Shown one piece after another: positions 25,351 to 33,543 of a DNA stretch of 38,774 bases. Source of the DNA: an uncultured Rikenellaceae bacterium (GTDB lineage: Bacteria; Bacteroidota; Bacteroidia; Bacteroidales; Rikenellaceae); assembly GCA_910588925.1 (NCBI GenBank), contig CAJURV010000011.1:1-38774 (forward strand), read 5' to 3'. Within the stretch, counting starts at the first letter, position 1. Every line of letters begins with the position of its first letter. Below the pieces are notes generated by a model. It was not told the origin of the DNA and ran no database searches. It saw only the letters and a program-made list of their open reading frames with translations. Made by a program: the position numbers and the translations under genes.

Positions 25351-26204
25351 TTTTTAGCAAGATATTTAGCTGTAAGATTTAACGTAAGAACAAATAATAA
25401 CAGGAAGAGTGATGCTCCCCAGATAAGTTCCTGCAGGTTGGGATCGTTGAAGAACTCCCAAATCAACAATGGAACTGCCGAAATAGGTTTGTCAATGGAG
25501 AAGCGAATGAGCGAACATCCGAGGGCTGTAAACATCAACGGAGCCGTTTCGCCAATCACTCGTGATATGGCAAGCAGCACACCAGTGAAGATACCACCGA
25601 AAGCAGCCGGAAGCTGAATCTTCATCATAACTCTTGCCTTGTTACCACCAAGAGCAAGCCCGGCCTCCTTGAGTGATGCAGGAAGGATTTTCAGGGTCTC
25701 CTCGGTAGAACGGATAATAAGCGGAAGCATCATAATACAGAGTGCCACACTGCCGGCTATTGCCGAGTATCCTTTCATAGGCACAACCACCCAGATATAA
25801 GTAATGATACCGATAATGACCGATGGTGTACCTTGCAGCAAGTCGGTAAGGTAACTTACAACCTGTGCAAAACGGTTCTTGGGGTTCTCTGCTAGGAATG
25901 CACCGCACAAGATACCCACAGGTACGGCAACAACGACAGCCATACCGAGCATAATCATCGTACCGATGATACCGTTGGCTATACCACCTGGTATGGGTTC
26001 TCCAGCTTCTATGGCCTTCATCGCTTTATATGCTGTTGGAGTAGGCTCTGTAAAGAACGACCACGAGAGTTGGTCATAACCGCGCAACAACACTTCTCCC
26101 AAGATGGCAAGCAACGGCACTGCTGTCAGCGCTGCGAACAGACATACGCCCCACAACATCAGGCGGTCTTGTGCCAATCTGTTTTTTATTTTCAGTTTCG
26201 TCAT
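25338..26204 (-). CDS. pstA: phosphate ABC transporter permease PstA
   Basis: Inner-membrane permease half of the Pst importer, 288 residues. About six hydrophobic helices are visible: near 15-38, 80-105, 118-140, 145-160, 200-225 and 262-280. The cytoplasmic EAA loop that contacts PstB is clear (SLKEAGLALGGNKARVMMKIQLPAAFGGI, about 182-210), followed by SRVIGETAPLMFTA, a PstA hallmark. It lies 3 bases after pstC and overlaps pstB by 13 bases, indicating tight translational coupling. Confidence 0.95.
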   Translation of the reverse strand: MTKLKIKNRLAQDRLMLWGVCLFAALTAVPLLAILGEVLLRGYDQLSWSFFTEPTPTAYKAMKAIEAGEPIPGGIANGIIGTMIMLGMAVVVAVPVGILCGAFLAENPKNRFAQVVSYLTDLLQGTPSVIIGIITYIWVVVPMKGYSAIAGSVALCIMMLPLIIRSTEETLKILPASLKEAGLALGGNKARVMMKIQLPAAFGGIFTGVLLAISRVIGETAPLMFTALGCSLIRFSIDKPISAVPLLIWEFFNDPNLQELIWGASLFLLLFVLTLNLTAKYLAKKWNQ

Positions 26205-26207
26205 AAA

Positions 26208-27065
26208 TTAAGCAATTCTTGCACGTTTAATCATAATCTTACCTATCATATTTATAAGAGCTGTTATCAAGAACAAGATAAGACCTATAGCAATCAGAGA
26301 TGAGAGTCTCAAACCATCCGCTTCACCGAACTGGTTGGCAATAATGGATGCCATAGAGTTTCCAGTAGAGGTGATGGAATCGGGAATGTTGTTGGTATTT
26401 CCGATAAGCATCGTAACAGTCATTGTCTCACCCAATGCACGACCAATCGCCAGAATATACGATGAGAATATTCCCGAGCCTGCAACGGGGAATACCACCT
26501 TACGAACCACCTCGGCACGGGTTGCACCAAGACTATATGCCCCCTCCTTCAAATCGTTTGGTACCATCTTGATAAACTCGGCACTCAATGAAGCCGCATA
26601 AGGCACAATCATAATCGCCAGTACCAATGAAGCGGTGAGCACACCAGAGCCTTGTGGCGAGATATTGAGAGCCATAATCAGCGGACGGAGAGTGTAGAAC
26701 CCCCATAGACCATAAATGATTGAAGGAATACCCGCCAATAAGTCTGTTACGGTACTAAGCACAGCTGCAACCTTTGTTCCCTTGAAATATTCGCCCACGA
26801 ATAGTGCAACGGGCAGGGAGAAAGGAATACAGAAAATAAGCGCCAGCAGTGTTGTCATCAGCGTACCCGTAATGAAGGGCAACGCACCGTACTGTTCTGC
26901 ACCTTCAGTATAACTCCACTCAGAGGAGGTGAGAAACTTAAAGAATCCGAAATGCTCAAACGCCTCATAGGCGTCAGTGACGAGGGCGTAGACCACGCCC
27001 CCGCACACTACCGGCATTATCAGTGCAGCTATGAATAATATAATTTTATATATCTTGTCGTTCAT
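26208..27065 (-). CDS. pstC: phosphate ABC transporter permease PstC
   Basis: Second permease of the Pst importer, 285 residues. The N-terminal helix (KIILFIAALIMPVVCGGVVYAL) is followed by a periplasmic loop with FGFFKFLTSSEWSYTEGAEQYGALPFITGTLMTT, typical of PstC, and by five further membrane helices. The EAA loop (DLKEGAYSLGATRAEVVRKVVFPVAGSGI) and ALGETMTVTMLIGN match the family. The gene lies 9 bases after pstS and 3 bases before pstA. It looks intact. Confidence 0.95.
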   Translation of the reverse strand: MNDKIYKIILFIAALIMPVVCGGVVYALVTDAYEAFEHFGFFKFLTSSEWSYTEGAEQYGALPFITGTLMTTLLALIFCIPFSLPVALFVGEYFKGTKVAAVLSTVTDLLAGIPSIIYGLWGFYTLRPLIMALNISPQGSGVLTASLVLAIMIVPYAASLSAEFIKMVPNDLKEGAYSLGATRAEVVRKVVFPVAGSGIFSSYILAIGRALGETMTVTMLIGNTNNIPDSITSTGNSMASIIANQFGEADGLRLSSLIAIGLILFLITALINMIGKIMIKRARIA

Positions 27066-27074
27066 AGCTATCTA

Positions 27075-28136
27075 TTATTGCAATATCGCCACCCCGTCAA
27101 AAGTAACTGTCTTCAAATTTGTCATGCTGAGTTCCTTAGCCTTGGCGGGAAGCGGTGCATAGTGTACTTCAGAGGTTATGTTCTGTGCCTCGTCAGAAAG
27201 GATGTATTTCAAGAGGTCGAGTGTTGCCATCGCCTGTTCTTTACTGCGGTCAGAGTAGTTCTGCTCTTTGTAGATAATCATCCAAGTAAATGTTGAGATT
27301 GGATATGCACCTGCTGCATCGGCATTGGTGATTGAGCAACGAGTATCGGCGGGAATCTCACCCGAAGCCGCAGCCGAAATGGTAGCAGATGAAGGCAATA
27401 CATATTCACCTCGTTGATTCTGCACTCGTGCGTATGGAATCTTCTGTGCGAAGGCATATTCCGAACCTACATAACCAATGGAGTTCTTGGTCTGTTTGAT
27501 GACACCAGCCACACCTGGATTACCCTTTGCCGCCTGACCCGAAGGGAAATTGACAGACTTACCGGCACCGAAATTGGATGCCCACATTGGGCTTACTTTT
27601 GTCAGATAGTCAGTGAACACAAATGTTGTACCCGAGCCATCTGAACGGAAAACCGGAATGATGGCTTCTGCCGGAAGAGTCACATCTGGGTTAAGTGCTG
27701 CCAGACGCTCATCGTTCCACATCTTGATATTGCCGGCAAAAATGTCTGCAATTACCTCGCCTGAGAGTTTAAGCTCGCTTATACCGTCAAGGTTGTATGC
27801 CAGAACCACAGCTCCCATACAGGTCGGAACATGGATTACAGGATTCATTTCAGCCATCTCCTTGTCGGACAGAAAAGCGTCACTACCTGCAAAATCAACA
27901 ATTTTGTCGCGCAAGTTACGTACACCGCCACCTGAACCTATACCACCATACGCAACGGCATCTCCATTTACTTGAGCAAGGTTCTCAAACACCACATTGT
28001 AGAACGGAAGAGGGAATGTTGCACCTGCTCCCGAAAGTTCCTGAGCCTTACGGCCACCATCGTTTGAATTACCGCCACAAGCTGTAAAAGCAAGGGCAAC
28101 TGCCAATGTCATAATTGACGAAAAAATCTTTTTCAT
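27075..28136 (-). CDS. pstS: phosphate-binding lipoprotein PstS
   Basis: Periplasmic phosphate receptor of the Pst importer, 353 residues from ATG 28136 (an in-frame TTG 9 bases upstream is less likely). The signal peptide ends in a lipobox (FTAC, Cys20), so the protein is membrane-anchored. Phosphate-binding loops are evident: LSGAGATFPLPFY (about 35-47), GIGSGGGVRNL (65-75) and FRSDGSGTTFVFTDYL (163-178). It is the first intact gene of the pst operon and starts 28 bases after the broken porin, whose Pho-box promoter probably drives the whole operon. Confidence 0.95.
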   Translation of the reverse strand: MKKIFSSIMTLAVALAFTACGGNSNDGGRKAQELSGAGATFPLPFYNVVFENLAQVNGDAVAYGGIGSGGGVRNLRDKIVDFAGSDAFLSDKEMAEMNPVIHVPTCMGAVVLAYNLDGISELKLSGEVIADIFAGNIKMWNDERLAALNPDVTLPAEAIIPVFRSDGSGTTFVFTDYLTKVSPMWASNFGAGKSVNFPSGQAAKGNPGVAGVIKQTKNSIGYVGSEYAFAQKIPYARVQNQRGEYVLPSSATISAAASGEIPADTRCSITNADAAGAYPISTFTWMIIYKEQNYSDRSKEQAMATLDLLKYILSDEAQNITSEVHYAPLPAKAKELSMTNLKTVTFDGVAILQ

Positions 28137-28164
28137 AACATTCAAGTATTAAATGATTGTTCTG

Positions 28165-28347
28165 TTAAAAACCGAAATAGGTGCGTTCCAACTCGAATCT
28201 ACGATTGTCATTCTCCGAGCCGAATCCTGTGTGAAAGTTCCCGAACATTTGTACAGTCGCTTTGCCTTTCGGCTCTTCGACTTTAGTATCCTGCGCTTGT
28301 GCAGTGATACCGATACAGGATAAAAGACCTGCCATGATAAATTTCAT
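28165..28347 (-). pseudogene. truncated phosphate-selective porin remnant
   Basis: Only 60 codons remain. A signal peptide (MKFIMAGLLSCIGITAQAQ) is followed by KATVQMFGNFHTGFGSENDNRRFELERTYFGF and a stop. The mature start resembles OprO/OprP-type Bacteroidetes porins, which open with a strand such as FxNFHxG and RxFELxRxYxGY before a barrel of 300 or more residues. The barrel is missing, and pstS begins 28 bases later, so an internal deletion probably fused the porin leader to pst. The Pho-box promoter upstream is intact. The porin family assignment is from memory and moderately sure; truncation follows from the length. Confidence 0.7.
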
Positions 28348-28380
28348 TTTCAATTTCTCTATGATTTTTGATTTCCACTG

Positions 28381-28421
28381 CAAAGTAACGGAGATATTGT
28401 TTCATAAAGGTTTCAAAAAAA
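28381..28421 (-). promoter_or_regulatory. Pho-box promoter of the porin-pstSCAB operon
   Basis: Minus strand: direct repeats TTTTTTTGAAA and CCTTTATGAAA (28421-28400), 11 bp, then a -7 element TTACTTTG (28388-28381). Same layout as at 32433-32473 and 36422-36462. The repeats take the place of the -33 element, as PhoB boxes replace the -35 in E. coli. The assignment to PhoB is inference. Confidence 0.7.
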
Positions 28422-28458
28422 ATAGGCTTTTGTGAAATGCTTATTCTCTATATAGAAG

Positions 28459-28497
28459 GATTCCCCTTGTCAGAAATCACTTCTAACAAGAGGAATC
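28459..28497 (-). terminator. hairpin at the end of the beta-helix lipoprotein gene
   Basis: GATTCC..CTTGT pairs with ACAAG..GGAATC (28459-28470 with 28486-28497), with the stop codon in the loop-side of the stem. No T-run, so confidence is modest. It separates this gene from the Pho-box promoter of the pst operon. Confidence 0.4.
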
Positions 28498-29682
28498 AAA
28501 TGCTCCGAATTGGAAATCATAGAGAAGGGAGCATTATTTGGTCCATTCATCCAGGTACATTCCTTTTCAATATCATCCAATGAAGCATATTCAAAGGATT
28601 GTTCTGTCAGGTTCCCTGCACCGACAAACAGATCGTTTGTATAAATGCTTTCCTTGCTGTCTAAAGTACCGCTGATACGAACAGATTCAAGTTTGGAGAT
28701 TCCATTTAGCAACGCATTTTCCGTTTCTGCACTTTCTACAGCTAGAGCCTTTGCCTTACCGCATACTTTCGCAGATACAATTTCTACCTCAGTACCACGA
28801 CGCAAGCGGATACCCTGCTTACTACCTCCATTGCCTACCAGAATAAGGTTGCGCAGTACAGGATGTGAAACCGGTGTGGCCGCAAAGTTATTTTCATTAT
28901 TGTCCGCTTCAATCAAGCAGTCACAGTCATAGCCCAATGTACTTTCTGCCTCTTGGAATGCCACAAGGTTTTCACCCTTGCCGTTCCAACCTTCAGTCCA
29001 GTCGAACGAGTCATCCGAGCAGTTTACCACTACCATGTTCTTGACATTGACTGAACCGCCAAAGAATTCAATGCCGTCATCGGAACCGTGATAAGCTTCG
29101 CAGTTTTCCACTACAGTACCATTACCTACACCATAGAAGGTCACACCATTAGCTTCGTGTTCTTCATCGAAAGCATAACCCGTATATTCCACGCGTACAT
29201 ATTTCAATATTTCGCTATTGTCAGCATCGTTATCTCCACCATATACGGCACCTCCGATTTCTGAGCTGCCCTTACCGCCTTCTGCATTGGTATGGGCACG
29301 TCCGCAAATATGTATGCCGCCCCATGCTCCTGGCTCTTCCTTGGACGATGTCATTACAATAGGATCGGATGCCGTACCTTCAGCATTGATTTTTGCTCCC
29401 TGTTCAATCAGGATATAATCCACTCGGTCGTCATATTGTGCAACGATCTTTACCCCTTGGCTCGATATTGAGCGTCGCTCCCTCCTTGACCAAGAGTTCC
29501 CCGTTCAAGGTATAAGAGTTTCCTGATTTAAGGGTCAAATCCGATGTGATGCTTCCTTGTAATACGGAAGGTTCCGGCTCTGGAATTACTGGATCATCAT
29601 CTGTACTGCATGAAGCAAGTGTGATGGCACACATTCCGGCGATCAAGCCCATCGTCTTGAATTTAAAAACAATTGATTTCAT
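28470..29682 (-). pseudogene. frameshifted beta-helix lipoprotein
   Basis: Two reading frames make one protein. The first (29682 leftward) has a lipoprotein signal (LASC, Cys25), a short linker rich in Pro and Glu, and SGNSYTLNGELLVKEGATLNIEP. The second carries on with the same repeat style (VDYILIEQGAKINAEGTASDPIVMTS). One extra base in CCAAGGGG (29453-29460) breaks the frame; removing one A gives IEPGVKIVAQYDDRVDYILIEQ without a stop. The repaired product would be about 403 residues, a right-handed beta-helix-like surface lipoprotein with runs of short strand repeats and Gly/Asn turns. It lies after the second TonB receptor and was probably its partner. A sequencing error is the alternative. 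Confidence 0.8.
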
Positions 29683-29720
29683 ACTTTTAAAATTTTTAGT
29701 TAGATAAAAATGTTGTTTCA

Positions 29721-32402
29721 TTATAATTTATAACTTACACCGATTTCAAAGTTTGGACCGTGCTTATATCGTTCCACTTCCACCTTGGCTCCGGTGGCAG
29801 GAACATCCTGTACAAATACCATATCATTACCCAATATGTCGTTTACCTGTAATTTCATGCTCCAATGTTTGTTCATGCGGTAACTTGCATTGAAATTTAA
29901 CGTATGGACTGCCTGCTGCTTAATGTCACCCAACTGTGAAACACCGACCGCATGGATTCTGCTACCTTGCATATTGTAGAGCAGGGCGAGGTTTAAATCC
30001 TTGTTTTCACCCAACTTCGGGGTCCAAGTAATATCTGCGTTCAAAAGGATAGGAGAAGCGCCTTGTAGCGAACGTTCCTTATTGGTATATGCTCCACCTT
30101 GCGGCAGTTTGACATTCGTATACATATAGCTGGCATTTGCTCCCAGTTTCAGGTTTTTAATTAATTCCTTCCTGAATTCTACCTCTACACCAGTGGCTAT
30201 ACCATTGTCTGCGTTGCGGAATGAGTGGAGTGTAGCTCCGCCGTTCAGTTCCTGAATTCGTTCAATAGGACTCTCCAGATACTTGAAGTAACCTGTCACG
30301 CTCAGCATGTCTCCATTCGGGCGGAACAACTCATAGCGCAAATCAAAGTTATAGTTGTATCCGTTCTGCAAATTTTCATTACCTCGTATCTGTGCCGACC
30401 CGTATGATTCCTGATAAGTGAACGGAGCCATTTCAATGAACGACGGACGGGTTACTGTTCGGGAAGCGGAAAAACGCAACACATTCATCTCATTGACGGA
30501 GTATTTCAGGTTTACCGTAGGGAAGAAGTCATCTGTGTCCAGGTCACGCCTTTTGGCATACCAGTCTCCACCGTCAGAAGTATATTTCACCCATTGGCGG
30601 CTTGCTTCATAACGTACGCCAAGGTTTATCAGGAATTTCTCAGTCGGATATATGTCCGCCATAATATATCCAGCCAATATACCGGTACCTGCCATGTAAC
30701 TGTCCTTGGGTTGTTTCTTGCGTTCTACGACAATGTTTCCGTTGGCTATATTCTCCTGTTTCAAGAATCCGTCAGTATCATAAATGGATGAGATTTCAGG
30801 ATTCAGACGGTTCAGATTGTAATAAAAACGGGTTCCCATGTAATCACGGCTCTTATCCTTGTAGTTTATGCCTGCCTTAATGAAACTATTGTCGTTCCAT
30901 CTCCATTTCAATCCGATGTTACCGTTCCACTCGTTTTCACTCAGACTACCGAAATAGCGCATTGTTTCCTGACGGTTTAACTTGAACAGATCTAATTTTC
31001 CATCCTCATGAACATACATCACTTGTCTGCGGTCAGGTTCGTCACTGTTGGTCATGCCATATGAGGTTCCCCAATCCAATACCAGCCTGTCATCTGCAAA
31101 GTAATGCAAACCATTTAACTGATGATTCTGCAAGGAATAGATATGAGTTACATTGTTGCTACCTGTAAGTTTGTGCCCTTCTGCATCCACACCGGTACGA
31201 CATTGATACTCATCGTTTGCATTCCGGGCATAGAAGAAGGTATATCCGATGCGATCTGATTCTCGTAAGGTATAACCGATGTATCCCAATGCCGCCAACT
31301 TCAGCGTCTGTGCGTAACTGTCATAGTTGAAGTCGCTCTGCACGTTGCCTGTCGCCTCCAATGTCTTGTAAAAGGCATTGTCTGTATTCTGATAGTCATT
31401 GCTCAGGTTAACCGATGCCAGTACGCTTAAGGTCTGTCCTCCCAACTGGAAGTTCTTTCCCATGCTGATGTTGCCTCCCAATGCAGGTAGTGCAGTCTTC
31501 TTGCTGACCTGAAAAGTGGTAGGGAAGATGTTCTGGGTCTTTACATACTCGTCAAATTCCTGCAATGGCATATCCATTACATTACGGTTTATGGCGGATG
31601 TCTTGAACAGGGACCCGTTTCTATCCATCTGATAACGGGTTCTGCCGATTGTATTGAACGCCCCACCTGTATTCAATGAAATCTCAAAGAAATCATCTGG
31701 AATATTCACCTTGGTGCTGATGTCTATATGTGCTCCACTATAATCTGCAAATGACGCTACATCATAAACCTTGCTGACAGTAATGTTCTGTACTGTCGAT
31801 GACGGGAACAGGTCAAGGGGTACCAGTTTGTTATCCGGATTTGGGGAAGCTATCGCTAGTCCGTTAAGTGTCGTAAGGCTGTATCTGTCTCCCAAACCGC
31901 GGACGATGAGCTGTCCCGCTGATGCGATGGAGATACCGGTCATTTTCTTGAGACCTTCCTGTACATTGGAGATGCCCTTGATACTCATCTCTTTCGCCCC
32001 GATATTCTCAATGGCGACATTGGATATCTGTCGTTCCTTCTGCAATGCCATTACACCTTCCAGATTTTTGCGTGCCACCACTGTTACTTCTCCCAATTGC
32101 AAATTATCCGGTTCGAGGGCAATCTCTAGGTCTGCCATTTGGTATGTCAAATTAATATCCAATTCTTTCGTCTTATATGTGATGAACGACACAACTAGAG
32201 TACATTCATTCCCTTTAATACCGGTAATCTCAAATCGTCCGTCAAGGTCAGTGGCTGCACCAGAGGTTGTTCCCTTGACATATACAGTGGCACCGGTCAA
32301 CGGCTCTCCCGTAGAACTATCTTTCACTATACCCTTCAAGGTTGCAGCTTATACTAGTGCGGCTGTGCATAATAACAATAGTGTAATCAAACTTTTTTTC
32401 AT
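29721..32402 (-). pseudogene. TonB-dependent receptor with a stop in the signal peptide
   Basis: Outer-membrane TonB-dependent transporter with a CarboxypepD_reg-like N-terminal domain (GIVKDSSTGEPLTGATVYVKG), a plug (LEGVMALQKERQISNVAIENIGAKEM ... IVRGLGDRYSLTTLNG) and a long beta-barrel ending in FEIGVSYKL. The ATG at 32402 starts a good signal peptide (MKKSLITLLLLCTAALV), but codon 18 is TAA (32351-32349), in frame with the rest; CAA (Gln) at this place would give ALVQAA, a normal cleavage region. Restarting at TTG 32339 would yield 872 residues without an export signal. Apart from that codon the frame is open. It follows a Pho-box promoter and precedes the beta-helix lipoprotein. Confidence 0.8.
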
Positions 32403-32432
32403 GTTCACATCTGTTTTCTTCTTTATCCACTG

Positions 32433-32473
32433 CAAAGGTATCAGTATATAGTTTCATAAAAGTTTCAAAAAAG
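32433..32473 (-). promoter_or_regulatory. Pho-box promoter of the second TonB receptor
   Basis: Minus strand: direct repeats CTTTTTTGAAA and CTTTTATGAAA (32473-32452), 11 bp, then TACCTTTG (32440-32433). Transcript start expected near 32426, about 24 bases before the ATG at 32402. Confidence 0.75.
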
Positions 32474-32511
32474 TTTGTCTTTAATTAAATGGTTATTACA
32501 AAGCAAGTGTC

Positions 32512-32545
32512 AAAAAAATCCCCCTACCTTCAATCCGGTAAGGGG
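32512..32545 (-). terminator. rho-independent terminator after the phosphatase
   Basis: Minus strand stem CCCCTTACC / GGTAGGGGG (32545-32520) closed by an 8-base loop and followed by TTTTTTT. It separates the TonB1-phosphatase operon from the next Pho-box promoter. Confidence 0.88.
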
Positions 32546-32585
32546 AAGCCTACTACTTACATCAGTAAAAACACGAGTAAATGAC

Positions 32586-33527
32586 TTATTTCATTTTCTT
32601 TACGCTATGCAACACATTGCCGTTCTTGTCTATCATATGTACACAGAGTGCCTTCTCGTCTGCAGCAATGACAGAGAATCCTGTTTCAGGACTGCAAAAC
32701 TGGGTTCCTTTGATAGGATTTACTTTGCGACTTAATGACGCGGATGAGTTTACTATATAGTCTATAGAACTTCCTTCCGCACAAATATGCTGAAAATTAT
32801 GGATATGTCCGCACAAATACATTGCAACATTTTTGTGCTTTGCCAGTACCTTTCCCAGTGTATTCTGCATATCCCTGCGTTCGCTTGTTTCTTTCGAGGT
32901 TTCTGCATAAATGGGATGGTGTCCTACCACGATTACCCAATCTTCCTTGGCTGAGGTAAGTACGGAATCCACCCATGCCAATTGTTTAGTATTGTCCTGT
33001 TTGCTGGCATCAGGATATTTCTGACTTTCATTTCTATATTTACTCATCAGTGGAGTTGTGTCCACCATAACGAAACGAACGGTAGTGCCATCTTCCTCAT
33101 AAACTTTAGTATAATATCTTGCCGGCATATTCCATCGACGACTTATATTGGAATAATCCATGACAGCTTGCGTGTTTCCACGATATTCATGGTTTCCCAA
33201 AACAGGAAGCCAGTCAATCATCAATTCAGGATGGCTATAAATTAGTTCATAATTGGTCATCCATAAAGGATCATCCACGCTCTGTACACCATCAAAATGA
33301 TGCACATCTCCTGCGGCGATTATACACTCTGGGCCAATTTCTTCTGCCATTATTCCCATTAGTTCTGCGATTGGTTTCTGGTCATAATATCCATTTCTGC
33401 CCAAATCATTGGCTAAAAAGAAATTAGCATCTTTTTTTAATGAACTCCAAACTTCATTATTTTGTGCGAAGGCTCCTACTGAAATGATGAAGGCAATCGC
33501 CAATGTCATTAACTTTTTCATTGTCAT
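32586..33527 (-). CDS. secreted purple-acid-phosphatase-like metallophosphatase
   Basis: Exported phosphomonoesterase-like enzyme of 313 residues, likely to release phosphate from organic esters. The signal peptide ends near Ala21-Gln22 (VGAFAQ). The five metal-binding blocks of TRAP/purple acid phosphatases are present: Asp41 (NDLG), Asp74 (AAGDVHH), Asn112-His113 (LGNHEY, then SRRWNMPARYY), His203/204 (VGHHPIY) and His241/His243 (CGHIHN). The family GDxxY tyrosine, which gives the purple colour, is His77 here, so the metal site may differ. It is 16 bases after the first TonB receptor and shares its Pho-box promoter. Looks intact. Confidence 0.9.
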   Translation of the reverse strand: MTMKKLMTLAIAFIISVGAFAQNNEVWSSLKKDANFFLANDLGRNGYYDQKPIAELMGIMAEEIGPECIIAAGDVHHFDGVQSVDDPLWMTNYELIYSHPELMIDWLPVLGNHEYRGNTQAVMDYSNISRRWNMPARYYTKVYEEDGTTVRFVMVDTTPLMSKYRNESQKYPDASKQDNTKQLAWVDSVLTSAKEDWVIVVGHHPIYAETSKETSERRDMQNTLGKVLAKHKNVAMYLCGHIHNFQHICAEGSSIDYIVNSSASLSRKVNPIKGTQFCSPETGFSVIAADEKALCVHMIDKNGNVLHSVKKMK

Positions 33528-33543
33528 ATAATTTATTTAATTG

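Noticed and set aside
31771..32451. 226-codon plus-strand open frame over the start of the second TonB receptor
   Set aside because: Antisense to a recognisable plug and CarboxypepD_reg domain; no independent evidence.
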